Below are positions 32,907 through 43,230 of a DNA stretch of 64,000 nt, in pieces. Made by a program: the position numbers and the translations under genes. The stretch comes from Acidobacteriota bacterium (GTDB taxonomy: Bacteria > Acidobacteriota > Terriglobia > Terriglobales > SCQP01). A model generated the notes under the pieces. That model was not told the origin of the DNA, did not search any database, and saw only the letters and a list, made by a program, of their open reading frames with translations. Location: contig DAHVCP010000042.1 in NCBI GenBank assembly GCA_027314025.1, forward strand, positions 19,758 to 83,757, in the 5' to 3' direction. Within the stretch, counting starts at the first letter, position 1. The number at the start of each line of letters is the position of its first letter.

Positions 32907-34415
32907 ATGGAAAAGAAATGGAACACCCGGCGCGGGTTCTTGCGCCGGCTGGCGGCGGCGGGCGCCGGCGGCTGGGCGCTCAAGGAAGGCGTTCTCGCGC
33001 CGCCCGCCGCCGCGGCGGAAGCACCAGGCCGGCAGCGCGGCGCCCGCCTGCCGGTGCAATACCCCAACGGCGGCAAACTGCCTTGGCATTGGGACCACGG
33101 CGTCAAGGTCTTTCACCTGGTCGCGGAACCGGTCAAGCAAGAGCTGATCCCCGGCACGGTCCTGGATCTGTGGGGATATAGCGGTTCGGCTCCCGGCCCG
33201 ATGATCGAGGTCAACGAAGGCGACCGCGTCCGAATTCTGTTCGAGAACCATCTGCCCGAGCCCACCGCCATCCACTGGCACGGACTGGAGGTGCCGAACG
33301 ATATGGACGGGGTTCCCGGCATCACCCAGCCCTATATCGTCCCCGGCGGCCGCTTCACCTATGAGTTCACGCTGCGCCAGAACGGGACGTATTTCTATCA
33401 CTCCCACATGGCCATGCAGGAAATGCTGGGCATGATCGGGCCGTTCATCATCCATCCCAAGATTCCGTATTCCCCCGCCGTGCAGCAGGACTTCGCCATC
33501 GTCCTTCAGGAATATGCCGTGCTGCCCGGCAACTCCGTGCCCAATACCATGAGCATGGAGTACAACTGGCTGACGATGAACGGCAAGTCCGCGCCGGCGA
33601 TTACGCCGCTGGTGGCGCGGCTGGGCGATCGCGTCCGCGTGCGGCTGATGAACCTGGGCATGGACGGCCATCCCATTCACCTGCATGGGATGCAGTTCTG
33701 GCTGACGGGCACCGAAGGCGGCCGCCAGCCGGTGTCGAATTGGATTCGCAGAAACACCGTTTGGGTCGCGGTGGCGCAGGCCTGGGACTGTGAGTTCGAG
33801 GCGAACAATCCCGGCACCTGGATGCTGCACTGCCATTTGCCGCACCACATGATGAACAACATGGCCTCCACGGTCGGTCCCGTGACCCGCGGTTACGGCC
33901 TGCCCACCGGCATTTCCATGCCCACCAGCATGGGCATGCCGGGTTCCGGCGCGGCGCTGTCGCGGCAGTATGGCCCCAGCCTGGGCCGGGGCATGGGCCT
34001 CAGCAGCCGCCGGGAAACGCCGGAGGCCAACGGTCCGCAAAACGGCGCCGCGCAAGCATCCATGGCCAACATGCCGGGCATGCCGCGGCAGCCGATTCCT
34101 CCGCCGCGGCCGCGGCCCGGCCAGCCCTTTGAATCCGAGCCGCGGCAGGAAGCGGCTGCCGGCCAGATGCACGGCATGCAGCCGCCGAACGCCATTGCTC
34201 CCAACGCCAATCAAGTGCCGGGATTTCCCCAGGACGCCTACATGGAGGGTCCGCGAATGAACATGGACAGCGCCGTTGCCTCACCGGAAACTTATGGCCT
34301 GCCGCCGGGTTGGTCGGGCTTTATGGGGGGAATGATGGTTTTGGTGCGCGTGGTGGACGATGCGCTCTACCAAAAAATCCAAGACCTGCGCCGCCAGGCC
34401 GGGAGGACGGCATGA
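32907..34415 (+). CDS. Tat-exported multicopper oxidase (CopA/CueO-like)
   Basis: 502 residues. A twin-arginine signal (NTRRGFLRRLAAAGAGGW) directs the folded protein to the periplasm. All four copper-binding segments are present: HWHG, HSHM, HPIHLHG and HCHLPHHMMNNM, the last holding the type 1 Cys, His and axial Met. The C-terminal ~150 residues are Met-rich (GISMPTSMGMPGSG, NMPGMP, QMHGMQPPN), which in CueO/CopA binds Cu(I) and feeds the oxidation site. Expected role: oxidise toxic Cu(I) to Cu(II) with O2. The stop overlaps the start of the next gene (ATGA), indicating an operon. Confidence 0.93.
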   Translation: MEKKWNTRRGFLRRLAAAGAGGWALKEGVLAPPAAAAEAPGRQRGARLPVQYPNGGKLPWHWDHGVKVFHLVAEPVKQELIPGTVLDLWGYSGSAPGPMIEVNEGDRVRILFENHLPEPTAIHWHGLEVPNDMDGVPGITQPYIVPGGRFTYEFTLRQNGTYFYHSHMAMQEMLGMIGPFIIHPKIPYSPAVQQDFAIVLQEYAVLPGNSVPNTMSMEYNWLTMNGKSAPAITPLVARLGDRVRVRLMNLGMDGHPIHLHGMQFWLTGTEGGRQPVSNWIRRNTVWVAVAQAWDCEFEANNPGTWMLHCHLPHHMMNNMASTVGPVTRGYGLPTGISMPTSMGMPGSGAALSRQYGPSLGRGMGLSSRRETPEANGPQNGAAQASMANMPGMPRQPIPPPRPRPGQPFESEPRQEAAAGQMHGMQPPNAIAPNANQVPGFPQDAYMEGPRMNMDSAVASPETYGLPPGWSGFMGGMMVLVRVVDDALYQKIQDLRRQAGRTA

Positions 34416-35788
34416 GGTGCATCGCCCTCTCCACCACCCTCGCGCTGGTGCTGCCGCTCAGCGCGCAAGTACCCCGGCGCAACGCACGGATGCCGGGCAT
34501 GCAAATGCCGGCGCCCAAGGCGGCGGCCCCGCCGGTCGCGCCGCAGCGTCCCGGCTGGACGCTGGCGCAGCTGGAAACGCTGGCGCTGGAGCGCAACCCC
34601 ACCCTGCGTCAGGCGCTGGCCGCGGAGCAGGAAGCTGCCGGCCTGGTCCGGCAGAGCGGCTTGTGGCCCAATCCCACCGTCGGCTATGAAGGCGACCAGA
34701 TTCGCGGTGGCAGCTACGGCGGCGGCGAGCAGGGCGTCTTCGCGCAGCAAAAAATCCTGCTCGGCCACAAGCTGGCCGCGGCGCAGCGGGTCGCCGCCGC
34801 CGGCCTCCGCGGCCAGCAGGCCATTGCCGCGGCGCAGCGCCTGGCGGTGCGCTCGGCGGTGCGCCTGGCGTTCTATCGCGCCCTGGCCCGCCAGCGGCTG
34901 GTGGCCGTGGATCGCGGCTTGCTGGGGATCGCGCGCGACGCCGCCCTGACCACCCGCCAGTTGGCCAATGTCGGGCAGGCCAATCCGCCCGATGAGCTGG
35001 CGGCGCGGGTGGAAACCGAGCAAGCGGCGCTGGCGTTGGACCGCGCCCGGCGCCGCTTGCGTGGCGCCTGGCGCGAGCTGGCGGCGGTGGTCGGCTCGCC
35101 CCACCTGCGTCCCGGACCCCTGGCCGGTCAATTGGCCCCGGGCCCAGCCCCCATCCGCCGCGCGGCCTATTTGCAGCGGCTCCTGTCCGCCAGCCCGGCC
35201 GTGCAAATCGCCGCGGCCGAGCTGCGCCGCGCGCAGGCTACCCTGGGCCAAGCACGCCGCCAATCCGTTCCCGACCTGACGCTGCGCGGCGGCGAGCAGA
35301 CCAATCGTGAGCTGACGGGGCGCAACGGACCGCCGGTGGGCTGGCAATCCTTCGCCTCCGTCGGCATCGGCTTGCCCGTCTTCAATCGCAACCAAGGCAA
35401 CGTCGCATCCGCCGCCGCCGCGGTGATCGCCGCGCGCGAGGAGATTATCCGCGTTCGCCTGCGGCTGCGCCGCCAAGCCGCGGCGGAGTGGGCACGGTAT
35501 CGCGCCGCCGCCGACGCGGCCGCCCGCTACCGCGTCATGGTGCCCCAGGCCGAACGCGCCTACCGCCTTTACCTGCGCTATTACCAGCACATGGCGGCCG
35601 CCTATCCCCAGGTGCTGGTGGCGCAGCGCACCTGGTTCGAGTTGCGTCGGCAATCCATCCGCACCCTCGGCCGCCTCTGGCGCAGCGCGCTGACCCTGCG
35701 CAGCCAGTTCTATGTCCACGGACTACAACCCGCCGCGGCGATGCCGCCCATCACGGCGAACCAGGAGAACATGCCCAATGCCCGTTAA
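34412..35788 (+). CDS. TolC-family outer-membrane protein
   Basis: 458 residues. The signal segment is followed by a Met/Pro stretch (RMPGMQMPAPKAA) and two homologous coiled-coil halves characteristic of TolC/CusC: TLAQLETLALERNPTLRQAL, AAEQEAAGLVRQSGLWPNPT, IGLPVFNRNQGNVASAAAAV and a second helical hairpin. It forms the outer-membrane channel of a tripartite pump or a stand-alone copper channel. No membrane-fusion or inner-membrane pump gene is in this operon, so it may act with CopA/oxidase or with another exporter. It is coupled to the oxidase by a four-base overlap. Confidence 0.88.
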   Translation: MRCIALSTTLALVLPLSAQVPRRNARMPGMQMPAPKAAAPPVAPQRPGWTLAQLETLALERNPTLRQALAAEQEAAGLVRQSGLWPNPTVGYEGDQIRGGSYGGGEQGVFAQQKILLGHKLAAAQRVAAAGLRGQQAIAAAQRLAVRSAVRLAFYRALARQRLVAVDRGLLGIARDAALTTRQLANVGQANPPDELAARVETEQAALALDRARRRLRGAWRELAAVVGSPHLRPGPLAGQLAPGPAPIRRAAYLQRLLSASPAVQIAAAELRRAQATLGQARRQSVPDLTLRGGEQTNRELTGRNGPPVGWQSFASVGIGLPVFNRNQGNVASAAAAVIAAREEIIRVRLRLRRQAAAEWARYRAAADAAARYRVMVPQAERAYRLYLRYYQHMAAAYPQVLVAQRTWFELRRQSIRTLGRLWRSALTLRSQFYVHGLQPAAAMPPITANQENMPNAR

Positions 35789-36380
35789 GACCAAGCGCGG
35801 AGTCCCGTTCCGAACGTTGCTCGTCGTCATCGTTGCCGTCGCTATCACCGTCGTTGGCTTCTTCACCTGGCTGGGCACGACGCATGGCTTTAGCGCCCGG
35901 GCAAAACCCAGCGCATTCGAGGCCATGATGGCGCGCATGATGCGCAGCATGGCCATGCCCAGGCGCGCGCAGGAGTTGAAGGATGCGTATCCCCAGCTGA
36001 CGGCGGCGCAGATGAAGTTCGCCAGCGAGCACTTCGCCGCGCATTGCGCCGTGTGCCACGACAACAACGGCGACGGCAGGACCATGCTCGGTGAGAACAT
36101 GTATCCCCATCCTCCCGACATGCGGGGCTTGACCACGCAGGACAAAAGCGATGGCGATCTCTATTTCACCATTCGCAACGGCATCCGCATGAGCGGCATG
36201 CCCGCCTGGGGCGATGACACGCCGCAGGAGACTTGGGAATTGGTGGATTTCATCCGGCGCCTGCCCCACCTGACCCCGGCGGAGCTCGCGCGCATGCGGA
36301 AATACAACCCGAAAACGATTTTCGAGGAGCCGCTAATGCCGCAGGCCGGCGGCGGGATGCGGGGGGTGGGGGCGCGGTGA
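35778..36380 (+). CDS. Membrane-anchored c-type cytochrome
   Basis: 200 residues. One N-terminal transmembrane helix (LLVVIVAVAITVVGFFTWLG) is followed by a Met-rich stretch (AMMARMMRSMAMPRR) and a cytochrome c domain with heme motif CAVCHDNNGDGR. The distal Met lies in NGIRMSGMPAWGDDTPQETW, as in class I cytochrome c. It starts inside the 3' end of the TolC gene (11-base overlap), so it belongs to the copper operon. It may pass electrons from or to the multicopper oxidase or report periplasmic redox state; that role is inferred from context only. Confidence 0.87.
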   Translation: MPVKTKRGVPFRTLLVVIVAVAITVVGFFTWLGTTHGFSARAKPSAFEAMMARMMRSMAMPRRAQELKDAYPQLTAAQMKFASEHFAAHCAVCHDNNGDGRTMLGENMYPHPPDMRGLTTQDKSDGDLYFTIRNGIRMSGMPAWGDDTPQETWELVDFIRRLPHLTPAELARMRKYNPKTIFEEPLMPQAGGGMRGVGAR

Positions 36381-36510
36381 TGCCGCGCAGCCTCCGCCGC
36401 GGCTCTCGCTCGGGCCCTGTCCCGGCATGATGGTCCCGGCTTGCCGCCGGCCCTGGGATTCGCCCGCCGCCCGGGCGCTTGCGGCTCTCGCGGTCTCGGT
36501 CCGGCCGGAG

Positions 36511-36777
36511 TCAGCGATTCCAGCGGGGCGCGCCGCCGGGCGGCGGGCCAAACTGCAGCGCCGCTTCCGGCTCCGCCGGCATTCGCTCTTCGAGGCCGCG
36601 GAGCAGAAGCCCATGGTTGGCGGGATACGAGGTGGCGAAGCCGACGATCATACCCACCTGCATCATTAGCCAGAACGCCGCGCGGTCGGTCTGGCGTGGC
36701 GGGGAGGGTTGGAATGCCGCGCGCATCCTTCCGCCTGCGCTGCGCCCCGGCCTCCCGCTCGACCTCGGCATTGCCAT
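36511..36777 (-). CDS. DUF4396-like fragment
   Basis: 88 residues. The segment AAFWLMMQVGMIVGFATSYP followed by ANHGLLLRGLEERM matches the last helix of DUF4396 membrane proteins (FWxMMQxxMxxGFxTSYPxNxxLI), which often accompany copper ATPases. The rest of the domain (~100 residues with His pairs) is absent, and the flanks are Arg/Pro-rich. It is therefore either a short form or a fragment. It lies 60 bases downstream of the copper ATPase, on the same strand. Confidence 0.55.
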   Translation of the reverse strand: MAMPRSSGRPGRSAGGRMRAAFQPSPPRQTDRAAFWLMMQVGMIVGFATSYPANHGLLLRGLEERMPAEPEAALQFGPPPGGAPRWNR

Positions 36778-36836
36778 GCGGTTGCGGCGAACGCGCGGGC
36801 TGCCGTTGGGGCGGGCTGGGCCCGCGCGGGTTATTC

Positions 36837-39107
<2,271 letters not shown>

Positions 39108-39117
39108 GGTTTCTCCG

Positions 39118-39516
39118 CTACCCTCCCAGCGCCAAGGCCCCGCCGATGACCCCCAACGTGCCCGCCACTAGGCCGGCTGGCCCGGCGATCAGTTCCAGAG
39201 CGGAAGCGGCCAAAATGACCGCACCCCAAAATCGCCGCTGCCTAGGCGCGGCTTGCAGCAGCACCGCCCCGGCCAGCACCACCGCGCCGGCGATCAGCGC
39301 CAGCCAAAACCAGGGCGCGCCGGCGCCGAAGTGATAGATGGATCCCATGGGCCACATCCAATGCCCAACGGCGTGCGGCCCCCGCATGTATCCCGCGCCC
39401 ATCATCCCGGCGGACATGCCGCCCATCACGCCCCCCGCGGACACCATGAAGATGCCGGCTAGCAAGGAAAGCACGAACGCCGCCGTGGTCCGGTCGCTTT
39501 TCTGCGTTTCCCCCAC
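39118..39516 (-). CDS. Met-rich membrane protein upstream of the copper ATPase
   Basis: 132 residues from GTG 39516, which has GGAGG 11 bases upstream; ATG 39549 is an alternative. Helix [20 protein letters not shown] is followed by a Met-rich loop ([20 protein letters not shown]), then two more helices ([20 protein letters not shown] and a C-terminal Gly-rich one). Met/His clusters and location ten bases upstream of the copper ATPase suggest a copper-related role. The family is not recognised (a DUF4064-like four-helix protein is possible). Confidence 0.72.
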   Translation of the reverse strand: MGETQKSDRTTAAFVLSLLAGIFMVSAGGVMGGMSAGMMGAGYMRGPHAVGHWMWPMGSIYHFGAGAPWFWLALIAGAVVLAGAVLLQAAPRQRRFWGAVILAASALELIAGPAGLVAGTLGVIGGALALGG

Positions 39517-39870
39517 CCTAATTTTCGCCTCCGAGATTAGGCGATGCATGCAAGAGCTCGTCCGTTCCGGCCCGCGCCGGAAGTCTGTTTCCGGCAGCAA
39601 CTGGCACCTGCCGACCGCAGCGGCCTGGGTCATTGTCCCCATACTGCCCTGCCAAATGCCCCAGGATGCGCGGGCGTTGCAATAATGGATTTACGGCCGG
39701 CCGCTTGCATTGGGTCCCAAATCGGCGCGATAACGCCGCCGCGACGACGTTGCCGCGATGGGACTGCGCAGTTCCACCTAGCCGGTGATGCCCGTGAAAT
39801 GGCCTTGCCCCACGCCGCGGCGAATTGGCCGACAAATTGCGAGTCGAGCACCTAGGATAAAATCAACGGA
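39517..39870. promoter_or_regulatory. Divergent intergenic region of the copper island
   Basis: 354 bases between the leftward ATPase operon and the rightward Cus operon. Near 39545-39560 is TGCATGCAAGAGCT, which differs by one base from TGCATGCAAGAACT at ~31808. On the right, TTGCGA (39837-39842) and TAAAAT (39858-39863), 15 bases apart, precede the ATG at 39871 and may be its promoter. There is no recognisable CueR, CsoR or CopY box. The remainder holds no gene I can support. Confidence 0.4.
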
Positions 39871-40215
39871 ATGCGGCGCACATGTGCATGGCTGGCGTTA
39901 GCGGGGCTGCTTTTGGCCGTGCCCGCCGTGCTGTTCGCATGTCCAGGCGCGGCCTGTTGCCGCGGCATGCACGGCGGATGCACCGGCGCCAGCATGATGC
40001 AGCCCTGTTGCGCCGCCGCCCAATCGGCCGCCCAGCCATTGGCCATGCCGCCGGCTGCGGTTCGGCCCGTCGCGCCCGCGCCGCCCCTTTACGCCGGCGC
40101 GTTCGTGGTTCGAGCCGACGAAGGGAGCGCTGCGTTCCACATGGCGCTGGCTGCCCTCGCGGCATCTCCGCCGCCGGCCGCCCCCGGTGCGTCCAACCTT
40201 CCACTTCTGATCTAG
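39871..40215 (+). CDS. Small Cys-rich secreted protein heading the Cus operon
   Basis: 114 residues. The signal peptide (LALAGLLLAVPAVLFA) is directly followed by CPGAACCRGMHGGCTGASMMQPCC, seven Cys with Met and His interspersed, which is a plausible soft-metal-binding segment. The C-terminal half is Ala/Pro-rich without a fold signature. It parallels the protein at 32424 in size, layout and operon position, though the sequences are not closely similar. The role is inferred: periplasmic copper binding or delivery to CusCBA. Confidence 0.65.
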   Translation: MRRTCAWLALAGLLLAVPAVLFACPGAACCRGMHGGCTGASMMQPCCAAAQSAAQPLAMPPAAVRPVAPAPPLYAGAFVVRADEGSAAFHMALAALAASPPPAAPGASNLPLLI

Positions 40216-40292
40216 CCTGCCGCGTGCCCCTCGGTTTGGGCGTTCGTGCCCGAGTTGCGTCCGTTGGTGTGCCGAAAACGCAGGACTAGCTG

Positions 40293-41645
40293 ATGAAGAC
40301 CATCACCGTTTGCATCATCGCCGCTGCCGCGGCGTGGGCGCAAGGCGTCGTGCAGCCGCGATTCCCGCCCAGGCTTCCGCCTACGCCGCTGTCCGCACTG
40401 TTGCGGGAAGCGGAGCGCGACAATCCGGCGATTCGCCAGGCCCGCCGCCTGTGGCGCGCCGCGCGCCGCATTCCCAGTCAAGTTTCGAGCTTGCCCGATC
40501 CGGAGTTCAATTTTTCCACCATGAACGTCGGCGGTCCCCTGCCGCTGACCGGGCAATTTGATCAAATGATGGGCTACGCCGGGATTGGGGTCAGCGAAGC
40601 GCTGCCGTTTCCCGGCAAGCTGCGTCTGCGCGGCGACATGGCGGCCCGTGCCGCCGCGATCGCCGGGGAGAACGTGGTCTCGGTCCGGCGCAGGGTCGCG
40701 GCTGCGGTGGCCAGCACCTACTACGCCATTGGCGGGTTGCAGGAAACGCTCGCCATCTTGGCGCGGGACCGGCGGCTTTTGGCCGTGGTAGCCCAGGTCG
40801 CGGCGAACCGCTATGCGGTGGGAAAGGGCAACCAGGCTGATGTGCTGCGCGCGCAGTTGGAGATGACGCGGTTGTTGGCCCGGCGCACCGTGCAGCAGCG
40901 GGAATGGGCAATTGCCGAGGCGCGCCTGAAGCAGCTGTCGAACCGGCCGCTGGCCTCACCGCCCATCGTTGCCGCGCGCCTCCAGCAGTCGCCGCCGCCG
41001 CCCGCACCGCCGCGGCTGGCGGCGGGAATCGCCGCCAATCCGGATCTCCGCGCCCGGGCGCTGGAGACGGCGCGGGCGCAGCTGGGGGTGAAGCTCGCTC
41101 ACCGGGATTTTTACCCTGACTTCCGCATCGGCTACATGTACCAGGCCACCGGCCCCAGTTTTCCGTACCGCAGCGATTTTAGTGTCGGGGTGTCGTTGCC
41201 GGTGTTCTTCCATCGCAAACAGGACGCGGCGCTATCCCAGGCCGGCGAAGCGCTGGCGGCATCGCGCGATGCCTACGCGGCGGAGCGGGAATCGCTGGCC
41301 TATCAAGCGCGGCAATGGTACTTGCAGGCGCGGGCCGACGCCCAACTGCTGCGCATTTACCGCGGCGGGCTGCTGCCCCAGGCGGCGGCCACCTGGCGCG
41401 CCACGCTGGCGGAGTACGAATCGGGGCGGGAGGACTTTCAGACCGTGATCGCGGCGTTTCTGGATTACCAGAACATGCAAGAAAGCTATTGGCGGACGCT
41501 GGCGCGCCACGAAACGGCGCTGGTGCGCCTGCGCGAGGTGGCGGGCGCCTATGGCCCGCCGCCGGGGCGCCAGCCGGGAGCGGCGCCGGCATCTGGTCCC
41601 GGACGCGGCGCGCGAAGCGTTGGGACGCACGGAGGAAAGCCATGA
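40293..41645 (+). CDS. cusC: TolC-family outer-membrane component of the Cus-type efflux pump
   Basis: 450 residues. The signal peptide (VCIIAAAAAWAQG) is followed by two CusC/TolC repeats: LSALLREAERDNPAIRQARR, YAGIGVSEALPFPGKLRLRG, then VGVSLPVFFHRKQDAALSQA and LAEYESGREDFQTVIAAFLD. These form the outer-membrane beta-barrel plus periplasmic helical tunnel. It directly precedes and overlaps the adaptor gene (ATGA), so it is the channel of this tripartite pump. The tail is Gly/Pro/Arg-rich and probably unstructured. Confidence 0.88.
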   Translation: MKTITVCIIAAAAAWAQGVVQPRFPPRLPPTPLSALLREAERDNPAIRQARRLWRAARRIPSQVSSLPDPEFNFSTMNVGGPLPLTGQFDQMMGYAGIGVSEALPFPGKLRLRGDMAARAAAIAGENVVSVRRRVAAAVASTYYAIGGLQETLAILARDRRLLAVVAQVAANRYAVGKGNQADVLRAQLEMTRLLARRTVQQREWAIAEARLKQLSNRPLASPPIVAARLQQSPPPPAPPRLAAGIAANPDLRARALETARAQLGVKLAHRDFYPDFRIGYMYQATGPSFPYRSDFSVGVSLPVFFHRKQDAALSQAGEALAASRDAYAAERESLAYQARQWYLQARADAQLLRIYRGGLLPQAAATWRATLAEYESGREDFQTVIAAFLDYQNMQESYWRTLARHETALVRLREVAGAYGPPPGRQPGAAPASGPGRGARSVGTHGGKP

Positions 41646-43228
41646 GGTTCTATCGCATTGCATTGATCGCCGCCCTAGCGGTGATCGTGCTATTGGCGGC
41701 GGCTTTGGTGCGAGAGCTGCGCTTCCGAGCTACAGCGCCGGCGCCGTCAAGCTTCAGCAGCGTGATCGCCAGTGGCCCGCCGCTCCAGTCCGGCGGGAAC
41801 GCCATGGCGGCCGGCGTGGCCGGCGCGGCCCCCGCCTCCGGCGGCGGAGCCAATCCGCGCCTGCAGCCGGTGCAGATATCGCCGCTGACGTTGCAGCGCA
41901 TCGGCGTGCGCATTGGGCAGGTGCGCTATGGGCCCGTTGCCGACACCATCCGGACGGTGGGCAACGTCGTGCCCGACCAGCGGCTGCTGGCCAGCGTGCA
42001 GGTTCGGTTCTCCGGCTGGATCGAACGGGAGTACGCCAATGAGATCTTTCAATTCATTCGCCGCGGCCGACCGTTGGTGACCATCTACAGTCCAGGGTTG
42101 GTCACTACCGAGCAGGACTTTTTACTGGCCCGCCGCAATGCTCGTTTGCTCGCCGCCAGCCGGGTACCGGGCGTGGCCTCTGGCGCCAACATCTTGCTGG
42201 CGGCCAGCCGCCAGCGCCTGGCGCAGTGGCAGGTGCCGCAGCGGGAAATCGCACGCTTGGAGCGTACCGGTAAGGTGCGCCAGGCAATCACGCTGGATTC
42301 ACCCGTCACCGGCTATGTCTTCCAGCGCGATGTTCTGCCCAACCAATTCGTTCACGCGGGCACCACGCTGTATACCGTTGCCGACCTGTCGAAAGTGTGG
42401 GTCAACGTCCAGGTGTTCCAGAACGACGCCGGCCTGCTGCGCGTGGGCGAGCCGGTGACGCTGACGGTGGACGCCTATCCCGGGCGCATTTTCCGCGGCC
42501 GGGTGGACTATGTCAATCCCATCGTGCAAACCGCCACGCGTACCATTCCCGCCCGTCTGGTGTTCGCCAATCCTCGGCTGCAGCTGACGCCGGGCATGTT
42601 CGTGAACGCCGCAATCCATATTCCGCTGGGCCGCCAGCTCACCATCCCCGCCAATGCGGTCCTGCAGACGGGCACGCAAAACATCGTGTTCGTGGACCAG
42701 GGCGGCGGGTATTTGGCGCCGACGTTGGTCCAGCTCGGCCCCCGGGTTTCCGGCGCCTTCGTCGTACGCAGCGGCCTGCGGGCAGGCCAGCGCGTGGTCA
42801 CCAGCGCCAACTTCCTGATTGATTCCGAAAGCCAGCTGCAGGCCGCGCTGGGCGGCTTTGTTCCACCGCCCCCCGGCGTCGGCGCCAACGCCCGCCAGCC
42901 CGCCACGGCGCGGGCGCGCATTATGCTGGCCACCCGCCCCTCGGCGCCGGCCAAGGGGAATAACCAGTTGACCGTCCGGCTGGCCGGCCCGGGCGGCCAG
43001 GGCATCGCCGGCGCCCAGGTGACCGTGATGTTTTACCTGCCCGCCATGCCAGCCATGGGCATGGCCGCGGAGCACGCCCAAGCCGTCCTGGAAGACCAAG
43101 GGGGAGGCGCCTACGCCGGAACCATTCAACTGCCCAGCGGCGGCGCCTGGCAAGTTACCGTGACGGCGCAGCGTAACGGACGGGTGATCGCAAGCCGGCA
43201 ACTGCGGCTCAGCGGCGGAGGGACGTAG
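41642..43228 (+). CDS. cusB: RND efflux periplasmic adaptor (CusB-like) with FixH-like C-terminal domain
   Basis: 528 residues. A membrane anchor (ALAVIVLLAAALVRELRF) is followed by adaptor domains: the barrel-sandwich entry VQVRFSGWIEREYANE, helical hairpin ITLDSPVTGYVFQRDVLPNQ, beta-barrel LYTVADLSKVWVNVQVFQND with GEPVTLTVDAYPGRIFRGRV, and IPANAVLQTGTQNIVFVDQG. The last ~110 residues (LTVRLAGPGGQGIAGAQVTV, MFYLPAMPAMGMAAEHA, GGAYAGTIQLPSGGAWQVTV) resemble a FixH/YtkA-like Ig domain with a Met-rich loop that could bind copper. Several CusB-like adaptors carry such extra domains. It is coupled to both neighbours. Confidence 0.9.
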   Translation: MRFYRIALIAALAVIVLLAAALVRELRFRATAPAPSSFSSVIASGPPLQSGGNAMAAGVAGAAPASGGGANPRLQPVQISPLTLQRIGVRIGQVRYGPVADTIRTVGNVVPDQRLLASVQVRFSGWIEREYANEIFQFIRRGRPLVTIYSPGLVTTEQDFLLARRNARLLAASRVPGVASGANILLAASRQRLAQWQVPQREIARLERTGKVRQAITLDSPVTGYVFQRDVLPNQFVHAGTTLYTVADLSKVWVNVQVFQNDAGLLRVGEPVTLTVDAYPGRIFRGRVDYVNPIVQTATRTIPARLVFANPRLQLTPGMFVNAAIHIPLGRQLTIPANAVLQTGTQNIVFVDQGGGYLAPTLVQLGPRVSGAFVVRSGLRAGQRVVTSANFLIDSESQLQAALGGFVPPPPGVGANARQPATARARIMLATRPSAPAKGNNQLTVRLAGPGGQGIAGAQVTVMFYLPAMPAMGMAAEHAQAVLEDQGGGAYAGTIQLPSGGAWQVTVTAQRNGRVIASRQLRLSGGGT

Positions 43229-43230
43229 GC

